Origin: Methanomassiliicoccales archaeon
GTDB lineage: Archaea; Thermoplasmatota; Thermoplasmata; RBG-16-68-12; SOIM01
Direction of reading: 5' to 3'
Length of the DNA: 64,000 nt
Assembly (NCBI GenBank): GCA_004377185.1
Contig: SOIM01000020.1
Coordinates: 1 to 64,000, forward strand
Position numbers and translations under genes: made by a program. The number at the start of each line of letters is the position of its first letter. Within the stretch, counting starts at the first letter, position 1. The notes beneath the pieces are model-generated. The model did not search any database, was not told the DNA's origin, and worked only from the letters and a program-made list of their open reading frames with translations. Below, piece by piece: positions 17,651 to 25,939 of this stretch.

Positions 17651-17678
17651 ATCCCAGTGAGATATGTGCCGGGGAAAG

Positions 17679-18935
17679 ATGGGGAAGACAATAGCTGAGA
17701 AGATACTTCTGAAGGCTTCTGGAGAAGCTGATGTTGAGCTAGGTGACATTGTTGAGGCAAAGGTCGACCTTGCGATGTCGCACGATAACGCGGCATTGGT
17801 TTCGAAGCACTTCAAGACTATTGGCGTTGAAAGGGTATGGAATCCAGAGAGGATTGTCATTCTTCTGGACCACAGGGTTCCAGCCAACTCGGTTCAGACC
17901 GCCACTGGACACAAGGCAATCAGAGGATTCGTCTCAGAACAGAATCTTCCCAATTTCTATGATATGAATGCTGGGATTTGTCATCAGATCCTTCCCGAAA
18001 AGGGCCATGTGAGACCTGGTGAGCTCATTGTTGGCACAGACTCTCACACCACAACCCATGGGGCGTTTGGAGCGTTTGCTATTGCAATAGGCGCGACTGA
18101 GATGTCCACCGTGTGGGCAACTGGTAGCCTCTGGTTGAAGGTCCCAGAAACAATAAGAATAGAGGTTAGCGGCTCACTTCCTGCTCATGTTTACGCGAAG
18201 GATGTGATCTTGAACATCATAGGAACTCTGGGAAGCGATTACGCGGACTACAAGGCAGTTGAGTTCTATGGCGACACCGTTTCCGAATTCTCGATCGCGA
18301 GCCGTATGGTCGTTTCCAACCAGGCTATGGAGATGGGATCGAAAGCCGCTATCATTCCACCTGACGAGAAGACTACCGACTACGTTGGAAGCCGAACGAG
18401 CCTGCCATTCACTCCTGTGTTCGCGGACCAGGATGCGGAATATCTGGACACAGAGGTCTTTGATGTTTCTGCACTTGAACCTCAGATTGCATGCCCTCAC
18501 TCTCCTTCCAATGTCAAGAACATATCTGAAGTGGCCGGAACACCAGTTGATCAGGCGTTCCTGGGCTCTTGTACAAACGGAAGACTGGAGGATTTGAAGG
18601 TTACCGTTAACATTCTCAAAGGAAAGAAGATTGCAAGCTCGACCAGGATGATTGTCATTCCGGCCTCCTGGGAGATCTATTCAGAAGCTATGCACAAAGG
18701 TTATCTGAAAGTCTTCTTGGATTCTGGTGCAATCATTGTCAACCCGGGTTGTGGACCATGTCTTGGTGCGCATGAGGGCATACTTGCCGATGGAGAGAAA
18801 GCCATCTCTTCAAGCAACAGGAATTTCAGGGGCAGAATGGGGAGCACAGAGTCCGAAGTCTACCTCTCCTCACCTGCCGTTGTGGCCGCTTCTGCGTTGA
18901 GAGGCGAGATAACCGATCCGAGGACGATTGAATGA
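17679..18935 (+). CDS. leuC: Aconitase-superfamily dehydratase large subunit (LeuC-type), copy 2
   Basis: This is a 418-residue paralogue of the protein at 9637. The cluster ligands are Cys297 (GSCTNGRLEDL), Cys357 and Cys360 (GCGPCLGAHEG), and GTDSHTTTHGAFG is the usual active-site stretch. An ATG at 17664 adds five residues, but GGGGA precedes the one at 17679 and that start aligns with copy 1. GCGPC here against SCGLC in copy 1 suggests the two pairs use different substrates. It is in an operon with a LeuD and an isocitrate-dehydrogenase-like gene. Confidence 0.9.
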   Translation: MGKTIAEKILLKASGEADVELGDIVEAKVDLAMSHDNAALVSKHFKTIGVERVWNPERIVILLDHRVPANSVQTATGHKAIRGFVSEQNLPNFYDMNAGICHQILPEKGHVRPGELIVGTDSHTTTHGAFGAFAIAIGATEMSTVWATGSLWLKVPETIRIEVSGSLPAHVYAKDVILNIIGTLGSDYADYKAVEFYGDTVSEFSIASRMVVSNQAMEMGSKAAIIPPDEKTTDYVGSRTSLPFTPVFADQDAEYLDTEVFDVSALEPQIACPHSPSNVKNISEVAGTPVDQAFLGSCTNGRLEDLKVTVNILKGKKIASSTRMIVIPASWEIYSEAMHKGYLKVFLDSGAIIVNPGCGPCLGAHEGILADGEKAISSSNRNFRGRMGSTESEVYLSSPAVVAASALRGEITDPRTIE

Positions 18936-19420
18936 TCAAGGGCAAGGTTTGGAAGTACGGGGACAACATCAACACGGACGTAATATTCCCTGGAAGATAT
19001 CTCGCACTCACCGATCCAGATGAAATGGCAAAACACGCAATGGAAGACTTGGATGCAGACTTCGTAAGCAAAGTGCAAGAAGGAGATATTGTCGTCGCCG
19101 GTAGGTTCTTTGGGTGTGGTTCGAGCAGGGAGCAAGCGGTTACGTGTTTGAAGTATGCAGGAGTCTCGGCCATCGTGGCCAAATCCTTCGCTCGCCTATT
19201 CTTCAGAAATGCTGTCAACTTGGGCATGCCAGTGGTTCAACTTCCCGACACTGATAAGATAGAGAACGGACACGAACTGGAGATAGACCTAAAGAGCGGG
19301 GAATTGAAGATTGTTGACACGGATAAACTACTTCACTTCAAACCACTTCCCGAATTCATATTGAGGATAATAGAGGACGGAGGTCTGATTCCGAATCTGA
19401 AGAAAAGACTCGATTTGTGA
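18932..19420 (+). CDS. leuD: Aconitase-superfamily dehydratase small subunit (LeuD-type), copy 2
   Basis: The 162-residue swivelling-domain subunit has NINTDVIFPGRYLALTD and the FGCGSSREQA loop (His of copy 1 replaced by Gln). Its start overlaps the LeuC stop by four bases (ATGA), so translation is likely coupled. The next gene begins ten bases after its stop with GAGG in front. Confidence 0.88.
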   Translation: MIKGKVWKYGDNINTDVIFPGRYLALTDPDEMAKHAMEDLDADFVSKVQEGDIVVAGRFFGCGSSREQAVTCLKYAGVSAIVAKSFARLFFRNAVNLGMPVVQLPDTDKIENGHELEIDLKSGELKIVDTDKLLHFKPLPEFILRIIEDGGLIPNLKKRLDL

Positions 19421-19429
19421 GGTGCTGGA

Positions 19430-20560
19430 ATGGCGAAATACAAGATTGCTTGGCTCCCGGGGGACGGGACTGGTAACGATGTAATGGAAGCTGCAAAGAT
19501 GGTGCTTGACGCGGTCGGTTTGGATGCCGAGTACATACCCGGAGATGTGGGATGGGAGTTCTGGAAGAAGGAAGGCGATCCCTTGCCAGAGAGAACGATT
19601 CAACTCCTGAAAGAGACTGATTGTTGTTTGTTCGGGGCAATAACATCCAAGCCAAAAGAGGAGGCGGAGAAAGAGCTGGATTCTTCACTAAGAGGCAAGG
19701 GTTTGGTGTACTCCAGTCCGATCGTCAGAGCAAGACAGATGTTTGACCTCTATTCAAACATGCGACCGTGCAAGGCATATCCTGGCAACCCCTTGAACTA
19801 TAGGGACGACATAGACCTGGTGGTTTTCAGGGAGAATACGGAAGGTCTCTACTCTGGCGTGGAGTTCTATCCAAGCCCCAAGGAGATTATGCAGACGATC
19901 TCAGCCAAACACCCGAAGATGGAGAGGTTCGCAAACCTTCCGCCAGAAGAGGTCGCGATGTCGTTGAGGATTTTCACCAGAAAGGCATGTCAGAGGATTG
20001 TGAGACAATCCTTCGAATACGCAAAGGAGCACGGAAGAAAGAGCGTCACGGTCATCGAGAAGCCCAATGTGATCAGGGAGACAAGTGGTCTCATGGTCAG
20101 GGAAGCGAGGAAAGTGGCCGAAGAGTATCCCGACATTCCTTTGTGGGAAACGAACATCGATGCAATGTGCATGTGGCTTCTAAAGAATCCTACCGATTAC
20201 GATGTTCTGGTGACTTCCAACATGTTCGGGGACATCATCTCCGATCTCTGTGCTCAGCTGGTCGGGGGCCTGGGATTCGCTCCCAGTGGAAACATCGGAG
20301 ACAGCTACGCCCTCTTCGAACCCACTCATGGTTCGGCTCCGAAGTACGCAGGGATGTACAAGGTGAATCCAACCGCAATGATCCAGTCCACCCGAATGAT
20401 GATCGACTGGTTAGGAGAGAAAGAGAAGGCTCAGAAGTTGGAAGGAGCAATCGCAGCGGTCATCAAGGAAGGGAAAGTCCGAACATACGACACGGGTGGG
20501 GAATCGACTACTCTAGACATGGCGAACGAGTTCGTGAAAAAATACGATGAGCTGTCCTGA
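19430..20560 (+). CDS. Isocitrate/isopropylmalate-family dehydrogenase, isocitrate-type features
   Basis: The 376-residue beta-decarboxylating dehydrogenase has GDGTGNDVM, the substrate loop SSPIVRARQMFDLYSNMRP, FRENTEGLYSG, the catalytic Lys in IEKPNV, and the metal-binding MFGDIISD. At the cofactor loop it reads HGSAPKYAG with V in KVNP: Lys-Tyr matches E. coli isocitrate dehydrogenase (NADP type), whereas isopropylmalate dehydrogenases usually have Asp-Ile. A Ser lies where E. coli has Ser113, which binds isocitrate. With the preceding LeuCD pair it could turn citrate into 2-oxoglutarate. Homoisocitrate dehydrogenase is the main alternative. Confidence 0.8.
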   Translation: MAKYKIAWLPGDGTGNDVMEAAKMVLDAVGLDAEYIPGDVGWEFWKKEGDPLPERTIQLLKETDCCLFGAITSKPKEEAEKELDSSLRGKGLVYSSPIVRARQMFDLYSNMRPCKAYPGNPLNYRDDIDLVVFRENTEGLYSGVEFYPSPKEIMQTISAKHPKMERFANLPPEEVAMSLRIFTRKACQRIVRQSFEYAKEHGRKSVTVIEKPNVIRETSGLMVREARKVAEEYPDIPLWETNIDAMCMWLLKNPTDYDVLVTSNMFGDIISDLCAQLVGGLGFAPSGNIGDSYALFEPTHGSAPKYAGMYKVNPTAMIQSTRMMIDWLGEKEKAQKLEGAIAAVIKEGKVRTYDTGGESTTLDMANEFVKKYDELS

Positions 20561-20563
20561 GGA

Positions 20564-21412
20564 CTAGAAATTCACTGGTATGGTGTGTGCTTCGACACCC
20601 ATCCTCTCTTTCGGCAGGTCAAACGCAAGGACGTACAACTGGGATAGGTGCAGGACTGGAACCTTGTTCTCCACTTCCTCTTGGCCTTGATCGAACTGAA
20701 GATGACAGAACGGGCAGATGTCTATGATCACGTTTGCACCAACTTCATTGATGTTGTTCATCTTCTGTGTGGTCATTTTCTGGGCAACATCCTTGGTCCT
20801 CGCTCTCACGCCACCTCCGGCCCCGCAACACAACTGCTTGTCCTTGTAGGGGATACTCTTCGCTCCCGTCACCTCGACAAGCTCATCCAGTATCTTGGGC
20901 CTCTCCGGGTCGTCAATCTCTTTGAGAGTTCGAGGTTTTAGAAAGTGGCATCCGTAGTGAATCGCGGCCTTCAAATGGTCCTGCTTGTTCTTGACCCTTT
21001 TCGCAATCTTCTCCAAACCCACATCTCTGTGCAAGAACTCCGCCAAATGCCTGACCTTTGCGGTCCCGTTGTATTTTTTTCCGATCTGGCTCAGGACGTT
21101 GTTCACTTTTTCCATCTTCTTTGGATCTTCACGTAGTTGGTGATCGGATTCTGCGAGAGAGCCGTAGCAGCCGTTGCAGATGTTGAGGATTTCGACATCC
21201 TGTTCCTCTGCGAGAGCCAGATTCCTTGCTCCAAGGGTTCGCCACATCTCCTGATCGAATGAACGGAACACACCCGGAGCGGGACAGCAAGAGGTCCCCT
21301 CCAGAATCTTGGCGTCCACGCCCAAGGCCTCCAACACGTCCAGTGTGGAGGATTCAATACCAGGATATCTCAGCGGGGTGATGCAACCAAGAAACAGACC
21401 TACTTTGGCCAT
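20564..21412 (-). CDS. hdrB: Heterodisulfide reductase subunit B (HdrB)
   Basis: Two CCG domains are visible: GCITPLRYPG, GTSCCPAPG, NICNGCYGS in the first half and HYGCHFLKP, QLCCGAGGG, DICPFCHLQ in the second, matching C-x(n)-CC-x(n)-CxxC. In methanogen HdrB these Cys hold two non-cubane [4Fe-4S] clusters that reduce CoM-S-S-CoB. Length 282 is normal. It lies four bases after HdrC. Without methanogenesis genes in view, its disulfide partner is unknown. Confidence 0.92.
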   Translation of the reverse strand: MAKVGLFLGCITPLRYPGIESSTLDVLEALGVDAKILEGTSCCPAPGVFRSFDQEMWRTLGARNLALAEEQDVEILNICNGCYGSLAESDHQLREDPKKMEKVNNVLSQIGKKYNGTAKVRHLAEFLHRDVGLEKIAKRVKNKQDHLKAAIHYGCHFLKPRTLKEIDDPERPKILDELVEVTGAKSIPYKDKQLCCGAGGGVRARTKDVAQKMTTQKMNNINEVGANVIIDICPFCHLQFDQGQEEVENKVPVLHLSQLYVLAFDLPKERMGVEAHTIPVNF

Positions 21413-21416
21413 CCAT

Positions 21417-21932
21417 TCACTCTCCTATCAGTTTGTCAAACCCAGTTAGTTTCATTATCTTCTTGACTTCCTCGAACAGTGTCGGATTCGACAGGACGGT
21501 TGGGGGGATCTCATCAAGCTTCAGTGTTTTCCTGAGCTCTTTGAACTTGTCACCCAGTGGAATGGCATGGCCTGTCTTGACGAGCATACCAGCAGTCCTC
21601 TTGTGAGCTTCAGCCATGTACCCTTCCTCGACCGCCATGTTCCTCAGGGTCATTATGATGTCCGTTATCTTGACCCCTCTCGGGCATCTCTCGTCACAGG
21701 TCATGCACGTGGTGCACAACCACAGTTCATCCGCTGGAAGCACGTCATCCTTGAACCCGAGCTGGACCCGCCTCATTAGCTTCCTAGTTCTAAAAGCCGT
21801 TATCCTCCCCGAAGGACAGCCACCTGTGCATGTGGCACATTGAAAACAGAGCGTTATTGTATCTGCCCCCCGCTTGATAACCTCCTTCGTAAATTCTGGA
21901 TTTACGAGCTTTGGTTCTGCTTCTTCTGACAT
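21417..21932 (-). CDS. hdrC: Heterodisulfide reductase subunit C (HdrC)
   Basis: Two [4Fe-4S] ferredoxin motifs, LCFQCATCTGGCPSG and LCTTCMTCDERCPRG, sit in a helical 171-residue protein, as in HdrC. The ATG at 21932 (MSEEAEP) has GAGGG upstream and is preferred to the in-frame TTG at 21950. HdrC passes electrons from HdrA to HdrB. This pair is the only free-standing HdrBC in the window and could serve any of the five HdrA units. Confidence 0.92.
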   Translation of the reverse strand: MSEEAEPKLVNPEFTKEVIKRGADTITLCFQCATCTGGCPSGRITAFRTRKLMRRVQLGFKDDVLPADELWLCTTCMTCDERCPRGVKITDIIMTLRNMAVEEGYMAEAHKRTAGMLVKTGHAIPLGDKFKELRKTLKLDEIPPTVLSNPTLFEEVKKIMKLTGFDKLIGE

Positions 21933-22011
21933 GTTCGACCCTCGTCTCAACTTTGTTGTTTTTCGACGGGATTCTTGCGTTTTGGGATATCCACTAGGAT
22001 TATTGCCACTT

Positions 22012-22022
22012 GGATATATTAA
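22012..22022 (-). promoter_or_regulatory. TATA box upstream of hdrC-hdrB
   Basis: TTAATATATCC on the minus strand lies 85 bases before the hdrC start, in the 137-base gap after the small protein gene. ATATCC and GGATAT, about 20 bases apart, flank the predicted transcript start and might be an operator. Confidence 0.45.
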
Positions 22023-22069
22023 CCTTTGTCAGCCCTTTGAAACCCTTCCCCAAGTGCAAGAGAATCACC

Positions 22070-22273
22070 CTATGGTGGGGCACCTTCAAGCACGATTTCT
22101 GTGACCACTCTCCTCGTATATACGGCCACTTGCCCTTCCTCGTTGACAACTTGCACCTCGAATCCGTCCGCCTCGTACTTCTTCTTGGCTTCTCCCGCCT
22201 CCTTCTCCCCAGGGTAGGTCTCCCCGTCCCACATGTATTTCTTACCTTCAACCGTGACGTGACTCGCGGGCAT
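22070..22273 (-). CDS. Small hypothetical protein (67 aa) in the hydrogenase/Hdr block
   Basis: The compact sequence (HVTVEGKKYMWDGETYPGE, a Lys/Glu-rich helix, then FEVQVVNEEGQVAVYTRRV) predicts beta-alpha-beta-beta. GAGGTG precedes the ATG. It follows the maturation protease by 28 bases and precedes hdrCB, so a role in hydrogenase or Hdr assembly is suggested by position only. I do not recognise the family. Confidence 0.65.
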   Translation of the reverse strand: MPASHVTVEGKKYMWDGETYPGEKEAGEAKKKYEADGFEVQVVNEEGQVAVYTRRVVTEIVLEGAPP

Positions 22274-22301
22274 GTCATCCGCACCTCTCAGGGTCCGATT
22301 A

Positions 22302-22808
22302 TCAGCTCTGCTGCCTCCTCATCATGAGTTTCTCATATATTATCTTAGAGGCTCTCGGAATGGCTTCCGCAACGGAATCGGAAAGTCCAGGACCCACCTC
22401 CTCAGGTATGTTCTCAACCTGACAGACGATCACCGTCACTCCCAAATCTCCTAGATCCTTCAACTCCTTGAGCATGTTGGATGTCGGAAATTGGTGCAAT
22501 GAAAAATCGGTGGTTTTTTTCTCGGGGATGTCATCGACTAGTATCTCGAAAACCTCGCCGGGGACCTTCCCTTTGTCGACCGCGTCCACTATAACCAAAT
22601 CTTTGGGCTTCTTCTCGGAAAGGAGTATCGTGAAGAGCAATTCTCTCACCGATGTGCCCACGTCCAAGACCAAAGCATGGTCGGGAATATCGCAGTTCTT
22701 GTTCATAAAATCGGCCACAGAAGGACCGAACCCGTCGTCACCAAAGAGCACGTTACCACACCCGAACACAACGATGTCCTTGGTAAGATATTCAGGGAGT
22801 TCTTCCAT
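22302..22808 (-). CDS. [NiFe]-hydrogenase maturation protease (HycI/FrhD type)
   Basis: The 168-residue protein opens with VVFGCGNVLFGDDGFGP, the family N-terminus with a nickel-sensing acidic residue, followed by Asp in VLDVGTS and His in SLHQFPTSN, the other metal-binding positions. These proteases trim the C-terminus of the large subunit after nickel insertion. The hydrogenase large subunit at 24037 ends in DPCLSCATH plus about 25 removable residues, so substrate and protease are close together. The start is placed at 22808 behind AGAGGAATC; an open frame to 23009 upstream looks non-coding. Confidence 0.88.
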   Translation of the reverse strand: MEELPEYLTKDIVVFGCGNVLFGDDGFGPSVADFMNKNCDIPDHALVLDVGTSVRELLFTILLSEKKPKDLVIVDAVDKGKVPGEVFEILVDDIPEKKTTDFSLHQFPTSNMLKELKDLGDLGVTVIVCQVENIPEEVGPGLSDSVAEAIPRASKIIYEKLMMRRQQS

Positions 22809-23107
22809 GATTCCTCTATCACCTGTCCGAATGTGTGTTTTCAGTGGTCTCCGGGGCTTTTGGCCTTCAGAAAGATGGCGAGTTCCGCTTTTATTGTTTT
22901 CCATGACCTTTGACGATTTTTGACTCTTGGTAAACAGCTTTCGCAAGATGGTGCAACCGAATGTCGAAATGAATCCATTTTTCAACTCGAACCGTTGTGG
23001 AAACATCAAATTCCAATTGCAGGATGGTGGTTTTCGGTCGCATCATATATTTATATCGGGTGTGCATTCTCACACTCAACTTGTTATAATAGACAAGGGG
23101 GCAAAGG
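22809..23107. promoter_or_regulatory. Divergent promoter region between protease and hydrogenase operons
   Basis: On the plus side a TATA element (ATATATTTATAT, 23045-23056) lies about 57 bases before the MvhG start. On the minus side CAATAAAAG near 22890 could serve the protease operon. Opposed transcription of the hydrogenase genes and their maturation protease suggests coordinated control. I see no gene in this stretch. Confidence 0.5.
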
Positions 23108-24031
23108 ATGGCGAGAATTGCAGAAGAATGGTTTGCGATATGTGGTGGATGTGAGGTCACAATCTTGGACATCGGTGAGCCACTCTTGGACCTTCTTCCA
23201 CAGCTAGAATTCGTGCATATGCCCGTATTGGTGGACCACAAATACTACGGACAGACCGGAGAAAAGGACAAGTTAGAGATCCCTGAAGCGGACATAGGTC
23301 TCATATCTGGTGGTGTCAGGAACGAGGAGCACAAAGTGATTGCCCAGGAAATGAGGAACAAATGTAAGACCCTCGTGGCCTTGGGAACATGTGCAGCCTT
23401 CGGAGGCATCCCAGCATTGGGAAACATGTATCTCACGGACGATATCTATGAGAAGATCTACAGGCAATCGGAGACCACTGAATCCGCGGACACTCCCAAC
23501 CAGAAGATTCCACCCCTGACGGACAGGGTTTATGCAGTAAGCGAGGTCGTTCCGGTGGACATAGTTCTCCCAGGGTGTCCAACGACACCCGAACTTGTCG
23601 TCGAAGGTCTGACGGCAATTCTGGAGGGCAAGCCACTGACGCTTTCTGAGAAAAGCGTTTGTGATGAATGCCCGACCATCAGGGAGAAGAAGGCTGTGTC
23701 GACCCTGAAGAGGCCTCTTGAGTCCTGTGAATTCACACCTGGAGAGCCGCTCGACACTGTGAGATGCCTAATGGAGCAAGGATATCTGTGCCAAGGCCCT
23801 GCCACCAGAGCAGGTTGCGGAGGTGCGGAAGGAACCCCACGATGCATCAGGGCATACATGCCCTGCAGGGGTTGCTTCGGTCCGATAAGAGAAAAGGCAA
23901 ATCCGATGGTCGATATGATGGGTGCGCTCTCGAGCGTCGGTCTGGATCCAAAACAAATTCCAGACAGGCCGGCCACCTTCAACCGGTTCGCCGGCGCACA
24001 AGGTCGTCTTAGACCACTTCCGAAGAGGTGA
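23108..24031 (+). CDS. mvhG: [NiFe]-hydrogenase small subunit, MvhG type
   Basis: The 307-residue protein has ICGGCEVTILD at the N-terminus (proximal cluster Cys12 and Cys15), LGTCAAFGGIPALGN, VLPGCPTTPE, then Cys-rich CQGPATRAGCGG, CIRAYMPCRGCFGP, as in F420-non-reducing (Mvh) hydrogenases. No Tat signal is present, so it is cytoplasmic. Three clusters would carry electrons from the Ni-Fe site toward MvhD and HdrA. AAAGG precedes the start, and the MvhA gene follows within six bases. Confidence 0.93.
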   Translation: MARIAEEWFAICGGCEVTILDIGEPLLDLLPQLEFVHMPVLVDHKYYGQTGEKDKLEIPEADIGLISGGVRNEEHKVIAQEMRNKCKTLVALGTCAAFGGIPALGNMYLTDDIYEKIYRQSETTESADTPNQKIPPLTDRVYAVSEVVPVDIVLPGCPTTPELVVEGLTAILEGKPLTLSEKSVCDECPTIREKKAVSTLKRPLESCEFTPGEPLDTVRCLMEQGYLCQGPATRAGCGGAEGTPRCIRAYMPCRGCFGPIREKANPMVDMMGALSSVGLDPKQIPDRPATFNRFAGAQGRLRPLPKR

Positions 24032-24036
24032 GGAGA

Positions 24037-25479
24037 ATGGGAAAGACAATTGTTATCCAACCCGTAACAAGGATTGAAGGACACGCCAAAATCGAGATTG
24101 ATTTGGACGATGCTGGCAACGTAGCGGACACTCGGGTTCACGTTGTTGAGCTGAGAGGTTTCGAGAAATTCTGCATCGGACGACCAGTGGAAGAACTCCC
24201 GAGAATAATGAATAGGATTTGCGGAGTGTGTCCATGGTCCCATCATCTCGCTTCTGCCAAGACGACGGATCTTATTTTCGGTGTTCAGATTCCCGAGGCG
24301 GGAAGAAAACTCAGAAGACTTTGCAACAGCACAGCATTCATAGAGGAGCACATACTCCATTTCTACTTCCTGGCAGCACCCGATTTCATCATGGGACCTG
24401 ATGCGGACTACTCAGTGAGGAATGTCATTGGGATCGTGCAGAAAATGCCGGACGTGGGCAGGAAGGTTGTGAGGGTGAGGACTCTCGCAGCGCATATGCT
24501 TGAGATAATTTCGGGCAAATCGATACATCCAGCTGCAGCGGTTCCGGGCGGTTTCAGTAAACCGCTTTCGGCAGCCGAAAAGGAGAAACTGCTTCCAATG
24601 GCAGAGGAATGCCTGGACCTGGCGAAGTTCTCGATCAAATACGCGAGAGAAGAGATATTCCCCAAGTACATCGACACGGTCAAGAGCCTCGGTGTTATCA
24701 ATACCGGTTTCCTTGGCACTGTAACGGATGACGGAGCGTTAGATCTGTATGAAGGGAAACTCAGAATGATGTCCGCGGACGGAAGCTATGAGGACTTCCC
24801 CGTTGAGAAGTACACTGAGTACATCGGAGAGCACATCGAACCCTGGACGTATCTCAAGTTCCCGTACAACAAGAAGCACGGGGCCTTTTCGATGGACCTG
24901 GACAATCCTGTGGGTATATACAGGACAAACACACTGGCTCGTATGAACGTCATTGACAAGATTCCCACTCCTCTCGCGCAAGAGGAGTTCCAAGTCTTCA
25001 GGAATGAGTTTGGTCGGCCTGCTCAGGCCACGTTGCTGTACCACTGGGCAAGGCTCATTGAACTTCTCTACAACGCAGAACATGTGATGGAGCTGCTGAA
25101 TGACCCTGAAATCACAAGTCCTGACACTCGGGTACCGGTTCAGCCAAGAGCAGCCAGGGGCATAGGACACATCGAGGCACCGAGAGGAACACTCATACAC
25201 GACTACGAGACTGATGAGAACGGCATGGTCACGAACGTCAACCTGATCGTGGGGACAACTCACAATAACGCCCCAATCAACATGTCAGTGAAGCAGGCTG
25301 CGACAAGCCTGATAAAGAATGGTCAATACGATCAGGGAATACTCAACATGGTCGAGATGGCCATCAGAGCATATGATCCGTGCCTTAGCTGTGCAACGCA
25401 CAACCTGGACGGAACAATCGCAGTGAAACTGACAATCAGGGACTCGGACGGAAACATTGTGGACGTTCTTAAGAACTAG
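24037..25479 (+). CDS. mvhA: [NiFe]-hydrogenase large subunit, MvhA type
   Basis: Ni-Fe ligand motifs are RICGVCPWSHH (L1) and DPCLSCATH near the C-terminus (L2), followed by about 25 residues that a maturation protease should remove after the His. GGTGAGGAGA precedes the ATG at 24037; an in-frame start at 24028 adds three residues. With MvhG it forms the H2-oxidising or H2-forming dimer, and MvhD would link it to HdrA. It converges on the plain mvhD gene, the last gene of the big Hdr array. Confidence 0.93.
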   Translation: MGKTIVIQPVTRIEGHAKIEIDLDDAGNVADTRVHVVELRGFEKFCIGRPVEELPRIMNRICGVCPWSHHLASAKTTDLIFGVQIPEAGRKLRRLCNSTAFIEEHILHFYFLAAPDFIMGPDADYSVRNVIGIVQKMPDVGRKVVRVRTLAAHMLEIISGKSIHPAAAVPGGFSKPLSAAEKEKLLPMAEECLDLAKFSIKYAREEIFPKYIDTVKSLGVINTGFLGTVTDDGALDLYEGKLRMMSADGSYEDFPVEKYTEYIGEHIEPWTYLKFPYNKKHGAFSMDLDNPVGIYRTNTLARMNVIDKIPTPLAQEEFQVFRNEFGRPAQATLLYHWARLIELLYNAEHVMELLNDPEITSPDTRVPVQPRAARGIGHIEAPRGTLIHDYETDENGMVTNVNLIVGTTHNNAPINMSVKQAATSLIKNGQYDQGILNMVEMAIRAYDPCLSCATHNLDGTIAVKLTIRDSDGNIVDVLKN

Positions 25480-25522
25480 TCCACACAACTCTTTTCCTTT
25501 TTTGTTTCCAATTCGTTCAGAA

Positions 25523-25939
25523 TCACGTTTTGTAGGGACTGGGACCAAGCTGCTTCAGTGCATCCGTCATTTCTTTGACAACTCTTGCGAACTTGTCCCC
25601 TTCTGACGCCGAGACCCACTCCAGCCTGAACCTCTCTGGCTCAAGACCGAAGTCCTCAAGCATGAGATCAATCGCCTCGGCCCTCTTCTCGGCTATCAGG
25701 TTTCCCTCGAGATAGTGGCAGTCCCCTGGATGGCATCCGCACATCAACACGCCGTCCGCCCCCTTTGTGAGCGCATTGATCACTAGATTGGGATGGACCA
25801 TCCCAGAACACATTACCCGGATTACCCTGATGTTGGGAGGATACTGAATCCGAGACGTTCCCGCTAGATCCGCACCGGCGTAGGAACACCAGTTGCAGAG
25901 AAATCCCACAATCAGAGGCTCATATTCCTGTTCTTCCAT
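25523..25939 (-). CDS. mvhD: MvhD, plain form (hydrogenase iron-sulfur subunit)
   Basis: The 138-residue protein is a simple MvhD/FrhD-type delta subunit: FLCNWCSYAGADLAG, VMCSGMVHP and GCHPGDCHY supply the cluster Cys, and LEWVSASEGDKFA is the conserved tail. MvhD carries a [2Fe-2S] cluster and bridges an electron input module to HdrA. It is the only one of the four MvhD relatives without an added domain and lies nearest to the hydrogenase genes, so it is the likeliest partner of MvhAG. The ATG abuts the stop of the HdrA gene. Confidence 0.93.
   Translation of the reverse strand: MEEQEYEPLIVGFLCNWCSYAGADLAGTSRIQYPPNIRVIRVMCSGMVHPNLVINALTKGADGVLMCGCHPGDCHYLEGNLIAEKRAEAIDLMLEDFGLEPERFRLEWVSASEGDKFARVVKEMTDALKQLGPSPYKT

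Noticed and set aside
22809-23009. N-terminal 67-residue extension of the maturation protease
   Set aside because: The family begins at the GCGN motif, a good ribosome-binding site precedes 22808, and the extension crosses the divergent promoter region.
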